Source: Lucifuga dentata
Lineage: Eukaryota; Chordata; Actinopteri; Ophidiiformes; Bythitidae
Reading direction: 5' to 3'
Assembly: GCA_014773175.1 (NCBI GenBank)
Contig: VXCM01000962.1
Coordinates: 124,001 to 188,000 of the forward strand
DNA length: 64,000 nt
In this document: in pieces, positions 50,432-62,860 of the stretch
Numbering within the stretch: position 1 is the first letter of the stretch
Layout: each line of letters starts with the position of its first letter
Translations under genes and position numbers: made by a program
Notes under the pieces: generated by a model
The model's input: only the letters and a program-made list of their open reading frames with translations
Databases searched by the model: none
Told to the model about the DNA's origin: nothing

Positions 50432-53400
50432 TTCTTGTTATTGCTATTTTATGAGGTGATTTCCTGTTGAAAAGAGTAAATCTGGCTGTCAGATAAATGG
50501 TGTGCACAATATTCGCCTCCCAGAAATATTGGAGTCAGAGTAAAATATTGAAATGCTCAAGTTCTAGTACCTCAAAATTATGCTTGAGTACATGAGTAAA
50601 TGTATTAATCCAGAATCCTCTTTTCTCACTAAATACAGTTTGAACTTTATCTGTTATGTTTTATTTGAGATTTTTATACTTAAGGTTCACCACATTCAAT
50701 TTTTCACTTCCATATTTTTTATTATAAGCACATGTCCGTTGCACTGAAGTTGACCTTTCGTTTGGATACAGTACAGATGATGACTTTTAAAATCTGGAAT
50801 CAGTTCACTTTATATCCAGTAAATGATCTAAAACTCGCCTGCGAGAAGAAAAGTTGTATTTGCATGACACTGCCTGGATGGAAGGATTTTAATGGAATTA
50901 GACTAATAGAGCACAGTTGTTAGCGCTTATCTGCTTTCTGTTTACTGGAGAAAAAGATTGAGAGAGAGAAAGAGAAAGAGAATGAGATCCTCACTTGCTG
51001 GCTTCGTCTATTCCTGAGTGTATTCAGCAGGCATCCATGACAGCGAGAGAGTGTTGAGAGATGAGAGGAGTGTGGAGAAGAGAAAGATAATAGAGGTGAG
51101 AGTAAGGTCAAAGCTTTGGTCCGTCTTAGCGGTGGAAGGAAAAGCCTTTGTTTTTGCTCCTGCACTCAATCAGAAATTGAACCGGCCAACCTACAGAACA
51201 AGGGGCTTGGAGGAGCGCCGCCTTTATTGACAGTGAAACAAAATCCACCATCTTTTTCTTGCCCTCTGCCTTTTTTACTCCTGTGTTAGTGTTTCAGAAG
51301 GATGGGATTGTTTTCTCTTTCATATAATGAAGGATAGAACACAGTCTGCTTGTCTTATTACCTGCTGTCTTTATGAACATTTCCATGAGGTCACCAACAA
51401 ACCAAACACGTGCACTCACAGTTGCACAACCCTTTCCGTTCACTTTTACCAATTTACTCTACATTGGATTGAAGCACTTTTCTATATTGCCTGTGCCAGT
51501 GCAATTTATCTTGTGACTGATCTACACACTATTCTCCACTTGAACAACCTTCTTTCCAGTTCTTTTATAACTAACAGTAATACAATTGTAGCTGCAGTGA
51601 TTAAACATTGTTTTTATTTGCATAACATAAGATTTTACCATTTGTCACCAGTTGTGGAGATAATTGCTTGGCTTCTGTCTAGAGGATTCTTTGTGGTATC
51701 AGTTGAATTCACACACTCGACAGGTTTTTTTCTGCTTTTTTTATGTGTTACAAGTGATAATTTATTCATAAAAAATATGACAATAGAGTGTTTGTTAGAG
51801 TTGGCATTCCTGTGACTTCAGAGGGTGGATAGTGAATGCAACGTACTGTAATGTAACATATCTGCATAAGTGCGTGCGTGCACAGACACACAAATTTCAT
51901 TGTCTCAGAGGTATAACATATTCATTCATAAAACACAGCGCCAAATATAACGTGTCAATAAGGACAAAAAAGCGTCATGCAACCATCCTTGAATGAGGTA
52001 TCACTACGGTATTTACATGTTGGGAAACGATTCATAAAACACACTGTCACACAAAAATTAAGACACACACCCTCCCATCCACCGCGACTCTCAGTAGTGT
52101 GTGGATCTCTTATCTCTCTTATCTTAGTGTCAATCTCTAAAAATGCGAAGCTCTAAAGCAGAGAATTAAGTTTTCCTTTGCTGATCAGTTTAACACCAGA
52201 GGTCTTACATCAGCTCCTAAATATGAAGTGACTCATTTTACCAGTGACACCCCTTACAACTGTGTCACTTGTGTGACATCAACGCGATGGACGTGGTGGA
52301 GAAATTGCTTTTTGTTTAATTTGTTTTGCTTTCAACAAAGACAGCTCTCCTACTAGAGTTATTCCAGCTACCAAACATCAGGGAATGTTCAATAGATGTG
52401 TCATTTCTATTTTTCATGTTTGGTAACCGGAAAAAAAAAGAAAGAATCTTAAAAAAATAAGATTTGTGGGCATGAATCGGAAAAGTTGTGGTTTTTAGAA
52501 AGTTCAGCGTTTTCCCCACTCACAATTCAAAATTTCTGACACGACTTGAAGGCACCATCATCTCAGCTGTCACCACTTGACAAAAGACACAAAACATGTT
52601 GCCTCCTTGTGACTTTCGGGAGCATCTGCTCTTCACATCATCATACTGTAGCTCACGATGGTGATGTGTATGCTTGTGTGCAGACGTGACCATAGCTATG
52701 TTCCTCTTCCTGCAACTGCACCACAATTAATCCTCTGCAGGAGTTCAGCAGAGTGCTACGTTTGTGCAACACGTTCCACAGTTACATGGTACCTCCGTTA
52801 GAGCCTGGAGAAAATGTATAATGTGGTTTCAGGCCTTTTAGCACAATGAATCATCAGAAAATACTACTTGTTATGAAGCAATATAGCATCTATATTCCTG
52901 AAACAAAAGGTGTTCATATTTCATAAATAGTTCACCTGAGGCTGCTGTTATAATTCATGTGTTATAAGACAAAGTCTACCTTTGTAGTGACATTTTATTT
53001 CTCCTGGTTACTCCTCTATCCTCCTGATTCAGGAGAAGAGAGCAGAGAAGACAGCTGTGTCAGACAGCCGAAGAACTTTTGACATTGACGGGGAATGACT
53101 CGGCAGCGCAAGCAGATGTCTTTCTCTTTTCTTTGGGAGAAACGGCATCCTTGACCTTGTCGTGGCTAATTTTAGGGCTTGGCATATCACTGCACCAATG
53201 TTTATATCTCTCATTACACACACTGTCATTACAGGCGGGACATGCTTGTAATTATGGGTGTATTTTTCCAATAAGGATGTTACGGAGCATCACATACATA
53301 ACGTCATTAAAATATAACATGCCGCACACATGTAAAAGCATGCACACATGCTGGAGTAGCTGCAGGTTCTGTGGTCTTCCTCAGGTGCTTGGTCACATTT

Positions 53401-53619
53401 AGATACCGAGTTAGACACTTGAGCGCGCACGCACACACACACACACACACACACATATTCTCTGTTGTACCAGTCTGTGTGCAGCCTGCTCTTTCACACA
53501 GCTCAGATGGGACAGTATTTTTCTCTCTGAGCTGGTCTTGGGTGGCTTGGTGCCTGGACCTGTGTGCCAGACATGATCCTCACAGCTGGCTGAACACTGA
53601 AGAGGAGGGCAGTGCGACG

Positions 53620-53748
53620 CACCGAGAGTTTTTTTTTTTCCTCCCACTTGGCAAATCTCAGCCCATTTCAACAGTCCCTGTGTNCACCGAGAGTTTTTTT
53701 TTTTCCTCCCACTTGGCAAATCTCAGCCCATTTCAACAGTCCCTGTGT
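53620..53748. repeat. Duplicated 64 bp flanks around a single N
   Basis: 53620-53683 and 53685-53748 are identical, separated by N at 53684. This is an assembly join, not a biological tandem repeat. Confidence 0.92.
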
Positions 53749-54686
53749 GCACTCCACTCATCCTCACTGCACACATACACAATACAAACACAAAGAAAAG
53801 ACAAACATTAAAAAAAAAAAAACACCCATAAGAAATTATGCTGTGGTGCTTATTAGCCAGGAGCGATTGTAACGTTTGCATATTTTTTTTTATTTCGGTT
53901 TACAGAATTTGAAATGAAAAATGCATCTGTTTATTGACTTTGGTTCAAGTGGAACAGGCGTTTACTGGCTCATCAATAGATACCTTATTGCATTATTGTC
54001 TGCATTTGCACAATCTCCAGTTCTACAACAGGCAACGTAAACACCTTTCATGTCATTAGATGAAACAGAGAAGATATCAATTGCTGGATCAGGCTCAAAA
54101 CATTCATCCCGACACCATTTCCTCTCCTTAAATCTCTCTCAGTCTTTGTTAATCTCAGTATTTCAGTTCGGTGTCTTTCTGCCACTAACCACCTTTATTC
54201 TTCTCTCTGTGGTTACATACTCTCTATTATATCTTTTCAGCAGCAGAGAGTGAAGGTTTCAGTTAAATAACCTTGTAACAACACAATGGGGAGATATGAA
54301 ACATTTAATGCTGACACAAAGGTTGTAGCTGTGTAAACAGGAAGCAGAGACGGACAGCATCTGTGCTGTCAGTGATTGAATTAGGATTGTGTTATGCTCT
54401 GTTTCATGTGAAACACAATATCTAAATACCCTGTAAATAGGGTGTGTCATTGAGCTTGTGTATTGATGAACACTTTAATATTGTTAAAATCACATTATGG
54501 GTTTGTGCATTATGATATGGTATTGTTTCATTGACATTGTAATAAAAACAAAGAAATCAGTATGTAAAGGAAAGATATTATGCTAAATTATACATGGCCC
54601 TATTCATTTTATGATCTTTATCTTAGCACGTTGCTGCTAAAATACTCAAACTAGTAAAATGAGATACTATAAAATAATGTTTAAAA

Positions 54687-54736
54687 TCTCTCTCCTCTCC
54701 TCTCCTCTCCTCTCCTCTCCTCTCCTCTCCTCTCCC
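54687..54736 (+). repeat. CTCTC pentanucleotide satellite abutting the med13l exon 2 acceptor
   Basis: About nine TCTCC units run directly into CCCAG|GCTGAG. The satellite therefore supplies the entire polypyrimidine tract of this splice site. Confidence 0.92.
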
Positions 54737-54738
54737 AG

Positions 54739-54976
54739 GCTGAGTTGACAGGCATTAAATGGCGTTGCTACCGCTTCCGTGGTGGGGGGGAATACGGGCC
54801 GGTGATCTCGGCCCCGGCCCAGGACGACCCGGTTCTGCGCAGCTTCATGCGCTGCGTGCAGGCCAACCTGCTATGCGTATGGCGACGCAAAATCAAGCCT
54901 GATGCCAAGGAGCTGTGGATCTTCTGGTGGGGTGAAGAACCGAACCTGTCTGATGTCATCCATCATGAGCTGGAAG
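54739..54976 (+). CDS. med13l: Mediator subunit 13-like, coding exon 2
   Basis: 238 bases, phase 0 in and phase 1 out (GAAG|GTGAGA). The reading [13 protein letters not shown] continues exon 1. It is followed by [52 protein letters not shown], all part of the conserved MED13-family N-terminal domain. The APAQDDP and ANLLCVWRR spellings favour MED13L over MED13. The remaining exons of this roughly 2200-residue protein lie beyond the right edge. Codon use is GC-rich compared with the flanking introns, as expected for a conserved exon. Confidence 0.95.
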
Positions 54977-55985
54977 GTGAGAGAGAGAGAATGAAAGAGA
55001 TGAAAGATGGCGATCGCCCCTCTGTTGTATCCATCTCAATTACTTTTCCATCTCATTTGTCTTGACTTGAGCTTCTGGAAGTTTAGGTTAGAGGCTTGCA
55101 CAGACTGTATAATTTTATGATTGCTTTTTACTATGATGCTTGAATTATATAGAGCAGGAAAAGATTAGGGAGTAGAGTAGTCTGGCTGCGCTGTAATGTA
55201 AAAGGGAATCGCACAGGGCTCAGTATTATGTAGATTCAGGCTGTTCAGTGAGTGCAGATTGGATTGTGTGCTTTTGATTTAAGATGTGAAGCCACATTGA
55301 TTTGTTTAGTGTAGAGTAATCCTATATTTGAGCAGCCTCATATACTACATATCTGAAATGTGTTTGTTTTGCAACTCAAAGTGTTTATTTATATGCTGCT
55401 TCAGGATAATCACTATGATGAAGCACACAGCTATAGGGTAGATTTTTCCTGCCGCTATTTAATGTGTGTGTTTGTGTGTAGTTGTTAGTGTTTGTGCAAA
55501 TTACCCAGAGATATCTCACTTGAAGGAGTGCTACTGTCAGCACTATTGTCCCTATTTATAGAAACATTTGCATTATCTGGCTGCACACGTGCATCGCAGT
55601 CTAACTTATTGACTGAGCCTCTGGAGGACGGGCAGAGGAGGAAGAGGGAGAGGGATCTGGTATTAACAGAGCAATATTCTGAAGAAAAATCAGGAATATT
55701 GCATGAAGGAGATGAAGTGATGCTGAGGTTTTCATTGTTCAATTACCTGTGAGAGATGACTTGGTGGTTAAAAAGCCTTTCAGCAGTGCAGCAGGTTTTT
55801 GACAAATGCTCCTACTGGTATCAGGAAAAGTCTTTTACTATGACTGCACAAGCATATGTAATGGGACTCCAATCCAGCTACACACACATACTGGAAATAT
55901 ATATTTCTATATTTTTTTTCCCAACTTTGTTAGATATGATCTGCTTTCACAAGCCAGGTCCAGAACCCTACAGATTACATCTTAA

Positions 55986-56373
55986 AGGGGGATATTGGCA
56001 ATTTTACACAACAAATTCAGTTTTTGTGGTTTTAGGGAGCCTATACAACTGTATAAAGTCTTTTGTGGCTGTGCAAAGTCAAGGGAGACTGACCTCTATG
56101 ACATCACAAAGGTTACTTCCTGTTGATGCTTTAGATAACACTAGACTAGACTACAATTACAACTTTGAAAACTACAGCCTCTCTTAGACCTTAATAGTGA
56201 GTTCAACATCCCTCACTTTGTAGCTTTAGTTGTAATCTTCATCACAAACATGAAGTAACCCTTGTGATGTCATAGAGGTCATATTCCCTGAGTTTGCAAA
56301 GTGCCCTCTATAGTTGTTGTCACATGCTGACCAATAAACTGAAGTCCATGTGTAAAATTAGTGGAGTCTACCT
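55986..56373. mobile_element. Fold-back element flanked by TTAA (388 bp)
   Basis: TTAA at 55982-55985 and 56374-56377. Ends AGGGGGATATTGGCAATTTT and (inverted) AGGTAGACTCCACTAATTTT share a terminal inverted repeat. Inner arms also pair: CTCTATGACATCACAAAGG with CTTGTGATGTCATAGAGG. It is distinct in sequence from the AGGACCATAC family but has the same target site. Confidence 0.75.
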
Positions 56374-58116
56374 TTAAGTGTAATTTCAAATGATAAATTG
56401 CACATAACAATCAAATTCTACAAAATATGTATATAATATTTTGATATGCGTATTTACCTTATTCAATGTCATTTGGCTCTGGGCTGATATGGCATTTGCA
56501 GTCATTTCATTCTGTGCCAAATTCTGATTTCATAAGAAGCATTTCCCAAATCCTTTGTCTAAACAGATGGAAGAAGATGATAAGCACACAGAATAAGTGT
56601 TGTGGATATCTAGTTTCAGGTATCAGGCATGGAGAGTGAAAAGTACCACCTGAAGCTATGTAAGTGTATACCAGTGTGAAATTTTAGCATTACCTCTCCA
56701 ATTTGCAAGCTGCTAATGGCAGCCAACTCAGCAAAAGTGACAATTATGGATCCTTTGAGAAGGACATTGAAGTTAATAGTCCAACAGCTGAATTTGATGA
56801 CCGTCAGCTTGGTTACACAGGCTAACATTGGCCTTTTTGTAAGTGTGGATTGCAGCTGTTAGACCAGTCCAAGAAATTCTGTTGCTATTGGTCTCTTTCT
56901 TTGTTACTTTACAAAGAATTCATATTTGCAGACAGCCTGCATTTGCATTTGCGTATTTATTTAGATGTAGTTTGGGATGTAGGTCTGCAGATAAGTTTTG
57001 ATCGCTCGCTCAGTTTGGTTTTCTGCTTATCCACTGGAAAACATTTTTATGATATTATTTTACGATCACATATGGCATCGCTTTATTTATGCCCCAACAC
57101 ATTTTGTTAGAAATCATTATATTGTCTTCGCTGAGATTGCTTGTCGAGATTATTTGGCCACTTCTTGCTGTTACAGTCAGCACTCAACTGTTCTTGCTTT
57201 CACTTGCATTTATTTTTAAATGAAGACAGATGGACATTATTATTCAAGAAAAGGTCAGTCAACTTTGTTTTGATAACTTTGCTGTTAAAGTAAGAAATAA
57301 TTGGGTTTAAATGCATCAACTATCTCTGAAGTCCATCTATTATGTATGTCAGTGTCAGTGTTACCTTTAATTTATTGTCCAATTATGGAGAACCTCTGTT
57401 TGTGTGGATGGACTCCTGAGGAAGATTACTCTCCAACACAACAGATGTACACACACATACAGTATGCTGAATACAATTATGATAATAAGACTTCTTTACT
57501 TCCCCTGTGAAATCTCACAGGTCTGCCTGTATAATTCCTATTAACCACTGAAAATAGCACTGGGGGTGTGAGAAGTAGCTGATAATTGTTCAAGTGAGGC
57601 TGGATTTCTTCCAAGTTAGAATGACTTGGAACACAGGGAATATATCAGTGTTTTATTAAGACTTAAAGACTAACCCACTTGAAGCCCTTTTCACTGTGGG
57701 AATGATGCCTGCATTCGCTTTCTCTCCTGCACCTCTCCCGCTCAATCTCTCCATCATGTCGCCTTGACCTCTTCTCTGTTTTCTCACCCTTTTTCCTTCC
57801 ATGTCATTCTGTACCTCATATAGTTTTCTCTCTCACTTCCACCCTTTCTTCCTTTTTATCTCCCATCCTCCCTCTCTTTTCGCTCTCCTTCTCAAGCTGC
57901 CCTCGCCGTTGCATAAAACATTGGCATCTATTCGTGTGACGCCTTGAACAAAACAGAAGTGATGGACTAGTCCTTTAGTTGTCTCTCCTCCTCCACATCA
58001 ATCCAAAGATGGAGATAAAATAAAAGTGTGTGGTGGTGGAGGTAGTTTTAGCTGTGGATTTTTACTGATGGTTACATAATCTCATAACAACACAGAGCCA
58101 AGGCAGCCCCCAGCCT

Positions 58117-58154
<38 letters not shown>

Positions 58155-58739
58155 CATGTTCGTGTAAATTTATTGATGTAATATTGGAGCTGCAGTGTTT
58201 GTATAATGTGCAAAATTGTTTATTCATCACTGAATGTTTATACAATAATTTTTCTACCATCGCGACAAATTTTCTCATCTGCTATCAAACTATTTTTAAG
58301 ACTTGCCAGAATCATTGCAGAATTTGACTCATTCGGTCCAGCTATCTTCCTGTGTCATTAAGAGCTGAAGAGAAATACTGCAGAAAGGAAAACATTAAAA
58401 TATCAAAAATTCACGATCAAAATATTTGTATTTCTCTCTTCAACAGTAAAAGTGCACACAGTCGGCCCCAGGTTGTGATTTGTGTCTGTAGATCGGTTTA
58501 GGAGGTTTTTGGTTTGGAGTTGTCATCAATAAAGTTTTGTTATTGCCAAAAGCACTTGCATATAACAAATATGAGGTGTTGTAAGAGTTGCCTTGGATAT
58601 ACGAATCATTCATTCAGAGATGCTGATTCATACACATTGAGCTGAAGACATTAAGCTGTTGGCTTGTAAATGGGCTGCATTTATACTTGACTTTTTCTTT
58701 TACTTGAGCAGGACAAAAAGCTGTAAGTTTACTCATATC

Positions 58740-58845
58740 TGTGGAGCTGGCACGCAGGGCACTTTTGGTTGATTGTCTTGCTCAAGGACACTTTGACAGG
58801 CAGTTAGTGGGAGCTGGGAATTGAACAACCAACCCACCCTGTTGA
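58740..58845 (-). repeat. Interspersed repeat tail (CTTGCTCAAGGACACTTTGACA type)
   Basis: The phrase TTGCTCAAGGACACTTTGACAG followed by GGAGCTGGGAATTGAACAACC is a familiar short repeat in fish genomes. Class not assigned; orientation arbitrary. Confidence 0.5.
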
Positions 58846-61375
58846 CATGAACATCTGTGCTGGCATGTGGAGTGTGATTATTCACTGGGTTAATTATTTT
58901 TCTTATGATAAAATAAATATTTATGCTTTGCTGAGTGGATGGAGTTGTTGCCATAATCTCGACTGTTTGAGATCAGTCTGGGTCAAGATAATGAATGGGA
59001 TTATTTCTTTTGCTATAATCCTAGCAACACTAGTCATAAATTGAAATCTTTTGCACATTTTTTTTTTTTTACCATTTTATACATTATATACAATACACTT
59101 GTGTTGTGCTCACCTGCTCACAAAGCTCGTTTTCCTGCATCGTCCTGCATCTGCAAACCCTTGCTGCACATCTGCCCATTAGCGCACAACAATAAGAAAA
59201 TGACTGAGTTTACAATTCTGCATTCTAATTTATTGCAAAAATAGAAGGCCTTGAATTGCATTTTCAGATGCCATAACACACATTAAAAAGGCAAATTTAC
59301 AATGAGAGTGTGCTCGATCCAACCTGCCTGCAGCTATTACAGATATTCCCACAATGCCCTGAACTATGTTTCAACCTGTGAAGCCCACAGGAGCCCCACA
59401 TTTATGCAGCCCCTGTCCTCAGACAGGCGAGGTGGGGGGATTGAGTGCAGAGATGTGCACAGTGAGCCAAAGGTTGACTTGGGAACTGAATAGAACTTGA
59501 GAGGATAAATGGACCTGCTGACACTTTATTGGCAATGGAGCAGGAAAGTAGTAACCATTTACGGCAGGAGCATCCAAAAAGGTGCATAGATAGTTAGACA
59601 CGGGCCAAAATACATAATCATTATTAAGAAAAAAAACATTCTAAATTGCAAATAGAAATTTTATTAATGAAAGTTTTACTATTTTAAAAACAGTGAATCT
59701 TATTTGTTTAATTGTCCAGCATGTCACTTAAAAAACTGTCAGAATGATTAACTCCACCAAGGTCAACCAAGCACAAGATGATTTCATTTAAAACACAGCA
59801 CACACTGCTCTCTTATTTTCATTTAGCCATCAACATGGCACAGCCTTTTGCTCTTCCTTTTAAAACCATTAGCTTATAGTACAGAAACACTTCCCTTATT
59901 ATGTTACTTTTTTCTCTTTAGCTGAAGCTACGGTATTATTTCAGGCACGGCGCGGAACTCAAAGTGCAATAGCAGATGTTTTGCTCTTAAAACATATTCA
60001 TAAGGAACAGATGAATTTTTTGTGATATTTAGAGAGCCTGACATTATTTGTCAGGCTGCTGTGAGCCAGTGTCGTTCAAATTTAGATTTGGATTAGATTT
60101 TAAGTACATTTTCAGCAATGAGGTCACAAATTAAGGCTATACAATCACATAATAATCATCCAATACTGTGTGTCTGCATAGGGACAAATATTTGTTTAGG
60201 GATTTATATTTGCTGAAGTAGTAGTTTAATGACATGTATTACTAATGTCCTTAGAGTCAAATATCTCTCTTGCTGCCCTTGTAGCTACAGTAGCCCCTTT
60301 ACAGAGGCATCAAGTGGCCCATTTGACACATATTTTTTAAGGCATCGGCGGTTGACCCTCCCAAGTTCATTTCTTTCTATATATGGATCACAAAAGCAGC
60401 TGGAGGTAAAGAAATAAAAACATACATAAATCCTGTGATAATGCTAGCTATCATGATGAAGTGCCCAGGAACACATGAATCATATGATATGACTTGAGCA
60501 TAGTACTCTACAATAGGTTAGTGAGCATGAAATGTCTATATTTTTGAAGTTGATATATCTTTTACCTGGTTGCTATGTCTAAATAAATCATGCCTTTGAG
60601 ATAGTGCCAAGGACATGAGCAGCCTGTGATCTAGTGTTACCTCTCTGCTCTTCCCTCTCACTTCACTCCAGCACTCCCTGGCTTTGTCTTTGGTTCAATG
60701 TCAAGTATTTAAGCATCATGTCCAATGCATGTTGGCTTGAGTTCAGGCTTCCCCTGGGTCTTAAAATCAGATGGAATTAGCCTATAACACACACAGTATA
60801 TAAACGGAGTGTGTGGGTTGGGTACGGCTGGTGAGGAATCGGGATTAATGGGAATGTGTTGTGTTGGTGAATGAGCTGAGTCATCAGCACCGGCAGAGAG
60901 AAGTGACATATTTTGTACATGAATACAAACATGCATGCAAACACAAGCTCTCGTGCAGTCATGCAGACACATTCAGACGCACAGTGCATTAGTGCATTAT
61001 GCATTGGTACAATTACTGAAAATACAAACCGAGCTAGCCTGCAACTACAAAATTTGACAGTCAGTTATTGCACGTCATGCAAGAAAAGGGTAAATTTTTC
61101 ATTGTCTCACTAAAATAGACGTATTATAATGTTAAAAATGTACTATAAGTAAAAAAAAAAAAAAAAAAAANAAAAAAAAAAAAAAAAAAAGATAAAGTTG
61201 AAGTGTAAATGAACATGTGTAAAGGAGCTGTCGCTTTAAACCTGTGCACAGCTGCTGTAGACAGGCTGGATGAAATTAAAGAAGATCTGTTTTGAGATGA
61301 ATGACGAAAAAAATGTGTCTGACTTGTGTCCGGTGTAAATATGACTTTAGTCACAGCTGGCTACAAGCCACCTCC

Positions 61376-61386
61376 ACGCACGCACG

Positions 61387-61430
<44 letters not shown>
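61376..61430. repeat. CA microsatellite
   Basis: CG-interrupted start, then an uninterrupted CA run. Confidence 0.95.
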
Positions 61431-61433
<3 letters not shown>

Positions 61434-62265
61434 TCAACAGCCACATCACATCAGCCAAAGAAAGACAGAGATCAAGGTAGCTCATTCTGCCTTCAAATTA
61501 AAGCTATAATCTAAAATTTGGAGATAGTACAGCATTTAGAAAGAGAGATATGACTATAATTTGTTCATAATTATGTGGATAAGCTGTGTATGACATAGTG
61601 ATAATGTTTACTACTGGAATATATAACAGTGTAAACATAAATAAGTCTGAAATCATATCCAAATGTAATTTCTGAAAGTGAATAGGGTACATTGTGGGCA
61701 TAGTTTTCTGTGTGTGGTGAAGGTGTCATATAGTATTATTGACTTTTTATTTAAGGAATGAAATTTGTCATGCAAATATACATGAAAATAGATTTACAAA
61801 GTAGCATTTGCAGTATAAATATTACCTAATTATACCCTTTTGAAACTACTTGGTGATGTTCAACATACATGTTTCTCTTTTGCATTTTCTTTCAATTTTC
61901 CTCTTCTCGTTCTTTTTACGGAAGCATAGTCTGAGTTGTCCTCACCACCGGAGGATTCTCTTTACTGTACTCATCCTTTTGAACTATCTCTTTGTATGTA
62001 CAAATGTAGATAATGTAGCTCATTATACAGAAAGTTCTCGAGTCTAATAGCCTTGGTTATAGAACTGCTTTCAGTTTGTCATAATTTGTGGCATGGAATC
62101 GAATAAGTGTTAGCCATTTATGTCTACTTGCTCTATAGGCATGGTTTTGCAAAAGCAGTCAGCCCCTACATACTGTAAATATGGATTCAAGTCCAAACCA
62201 TTGGCTAAAGCTGCAGGAAAATAATTTCTTCTTCATTGCCATCTGTCTGTTTTCTGTTATGTAGG

Positions 62266-62860
62266 GCTTCTCCAGTCTGTTTTCAGTTCCTCATAGACTG
62301 CACAGAGACACCCTGTCTTTACTGCGCACCACCTCCTCAGGTGTTCCCCAGGGTTCAGTACTGGGCCTCCTAGTCTTTTGGATCTGTCTTTACATCAGTA
62401 ACTTTTCCTCCTGCTGTGAGGCCAGCATCAGTCTCTTCTGCCTTTCCTTTCCATCCTCTGACAGCTGAGACGTCACATGGGGATTAAGAAAGATCCTTCT
62501 CAGACAAGCGCTGTTCATTTGTTCTTGCCTACCTGACATCTCCAGGTGGATGTTTGTCCAACACCATAAGCTCAGTTTTGACAAGGCTGTAATTCTGGTT
62601 TTCCCGGGTGAACTTCTCAAGACCTCCTCATGAATACTGACAACACTCCAGTGACTAATAATGTTGGTATAATATTAGATAACGAACTCTGAGACTCACA
62701 CAGTTTGCTATCTAAACTCAAGTCTCAGGGCAAATCTGGTTTCTGCAACTTCATCCACATTGTCCTTAAATTTGTCTTTACTTGTCAAATTCAGAATTTT
62801 GATTCTGGCAAGGCTGCTAATTGAGTTTCCCTTCCATACTTTCAGATCTCGACCCATGTT
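62266..62860 (+). mobile_element. Degenerate LINE reverse-transcriptase fragment (L2/CR1-like)
   Basis: The plus strand encodes SGVPQGSVLGLLVF from about 62337, the conserved RT motif normally spelt GVPQGSVLGPLLF. Further on, NNVGIILDNEL followed by SHSLLSKLKS resembles the region downstream of the catalytic box (NLGVILDNxLSF) in L2/CR1 elements. Stops and frame changes intervene, so it is inactive. Class by recalled motif style. Confidence 0.6.

Larger units (their letters stand above)
38995..54738 (+). other. med13l intron 1 (15.7 kb)
   Basis: A donor at 38995 and an acceptor at 54737-54738 define it. Contents: poly(A) (40404-40427), TG microsatellite (41586-41655), poly(T) (43053-43073), TTAA element copy H (44005-44784), a perfect hairpin (45273-45325), CA/GT repeats (46150-46167, 46332-46363, 53428-53455), an inverted-repeat element (48501-49401), a purine-rich tract (50224-50431) and a duplicated join (53620-53748). 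Stretches at about 41940-42270, 45350-45950 and 46560-47750 are repeat-free with the look of conserved non-coding DNA. No additional coding exon is supported; a 162-codon open frame at 51327-51815 has no recognisable features. Confidence 0.75.

Noticed and set aside
51327..51815. 162-codon plus-strand open frame in med13l intron 1
   Set aside because: AT-rich, no signal peptide, domain or splice partners; length is possible by chance in 64 kb read in six frames.
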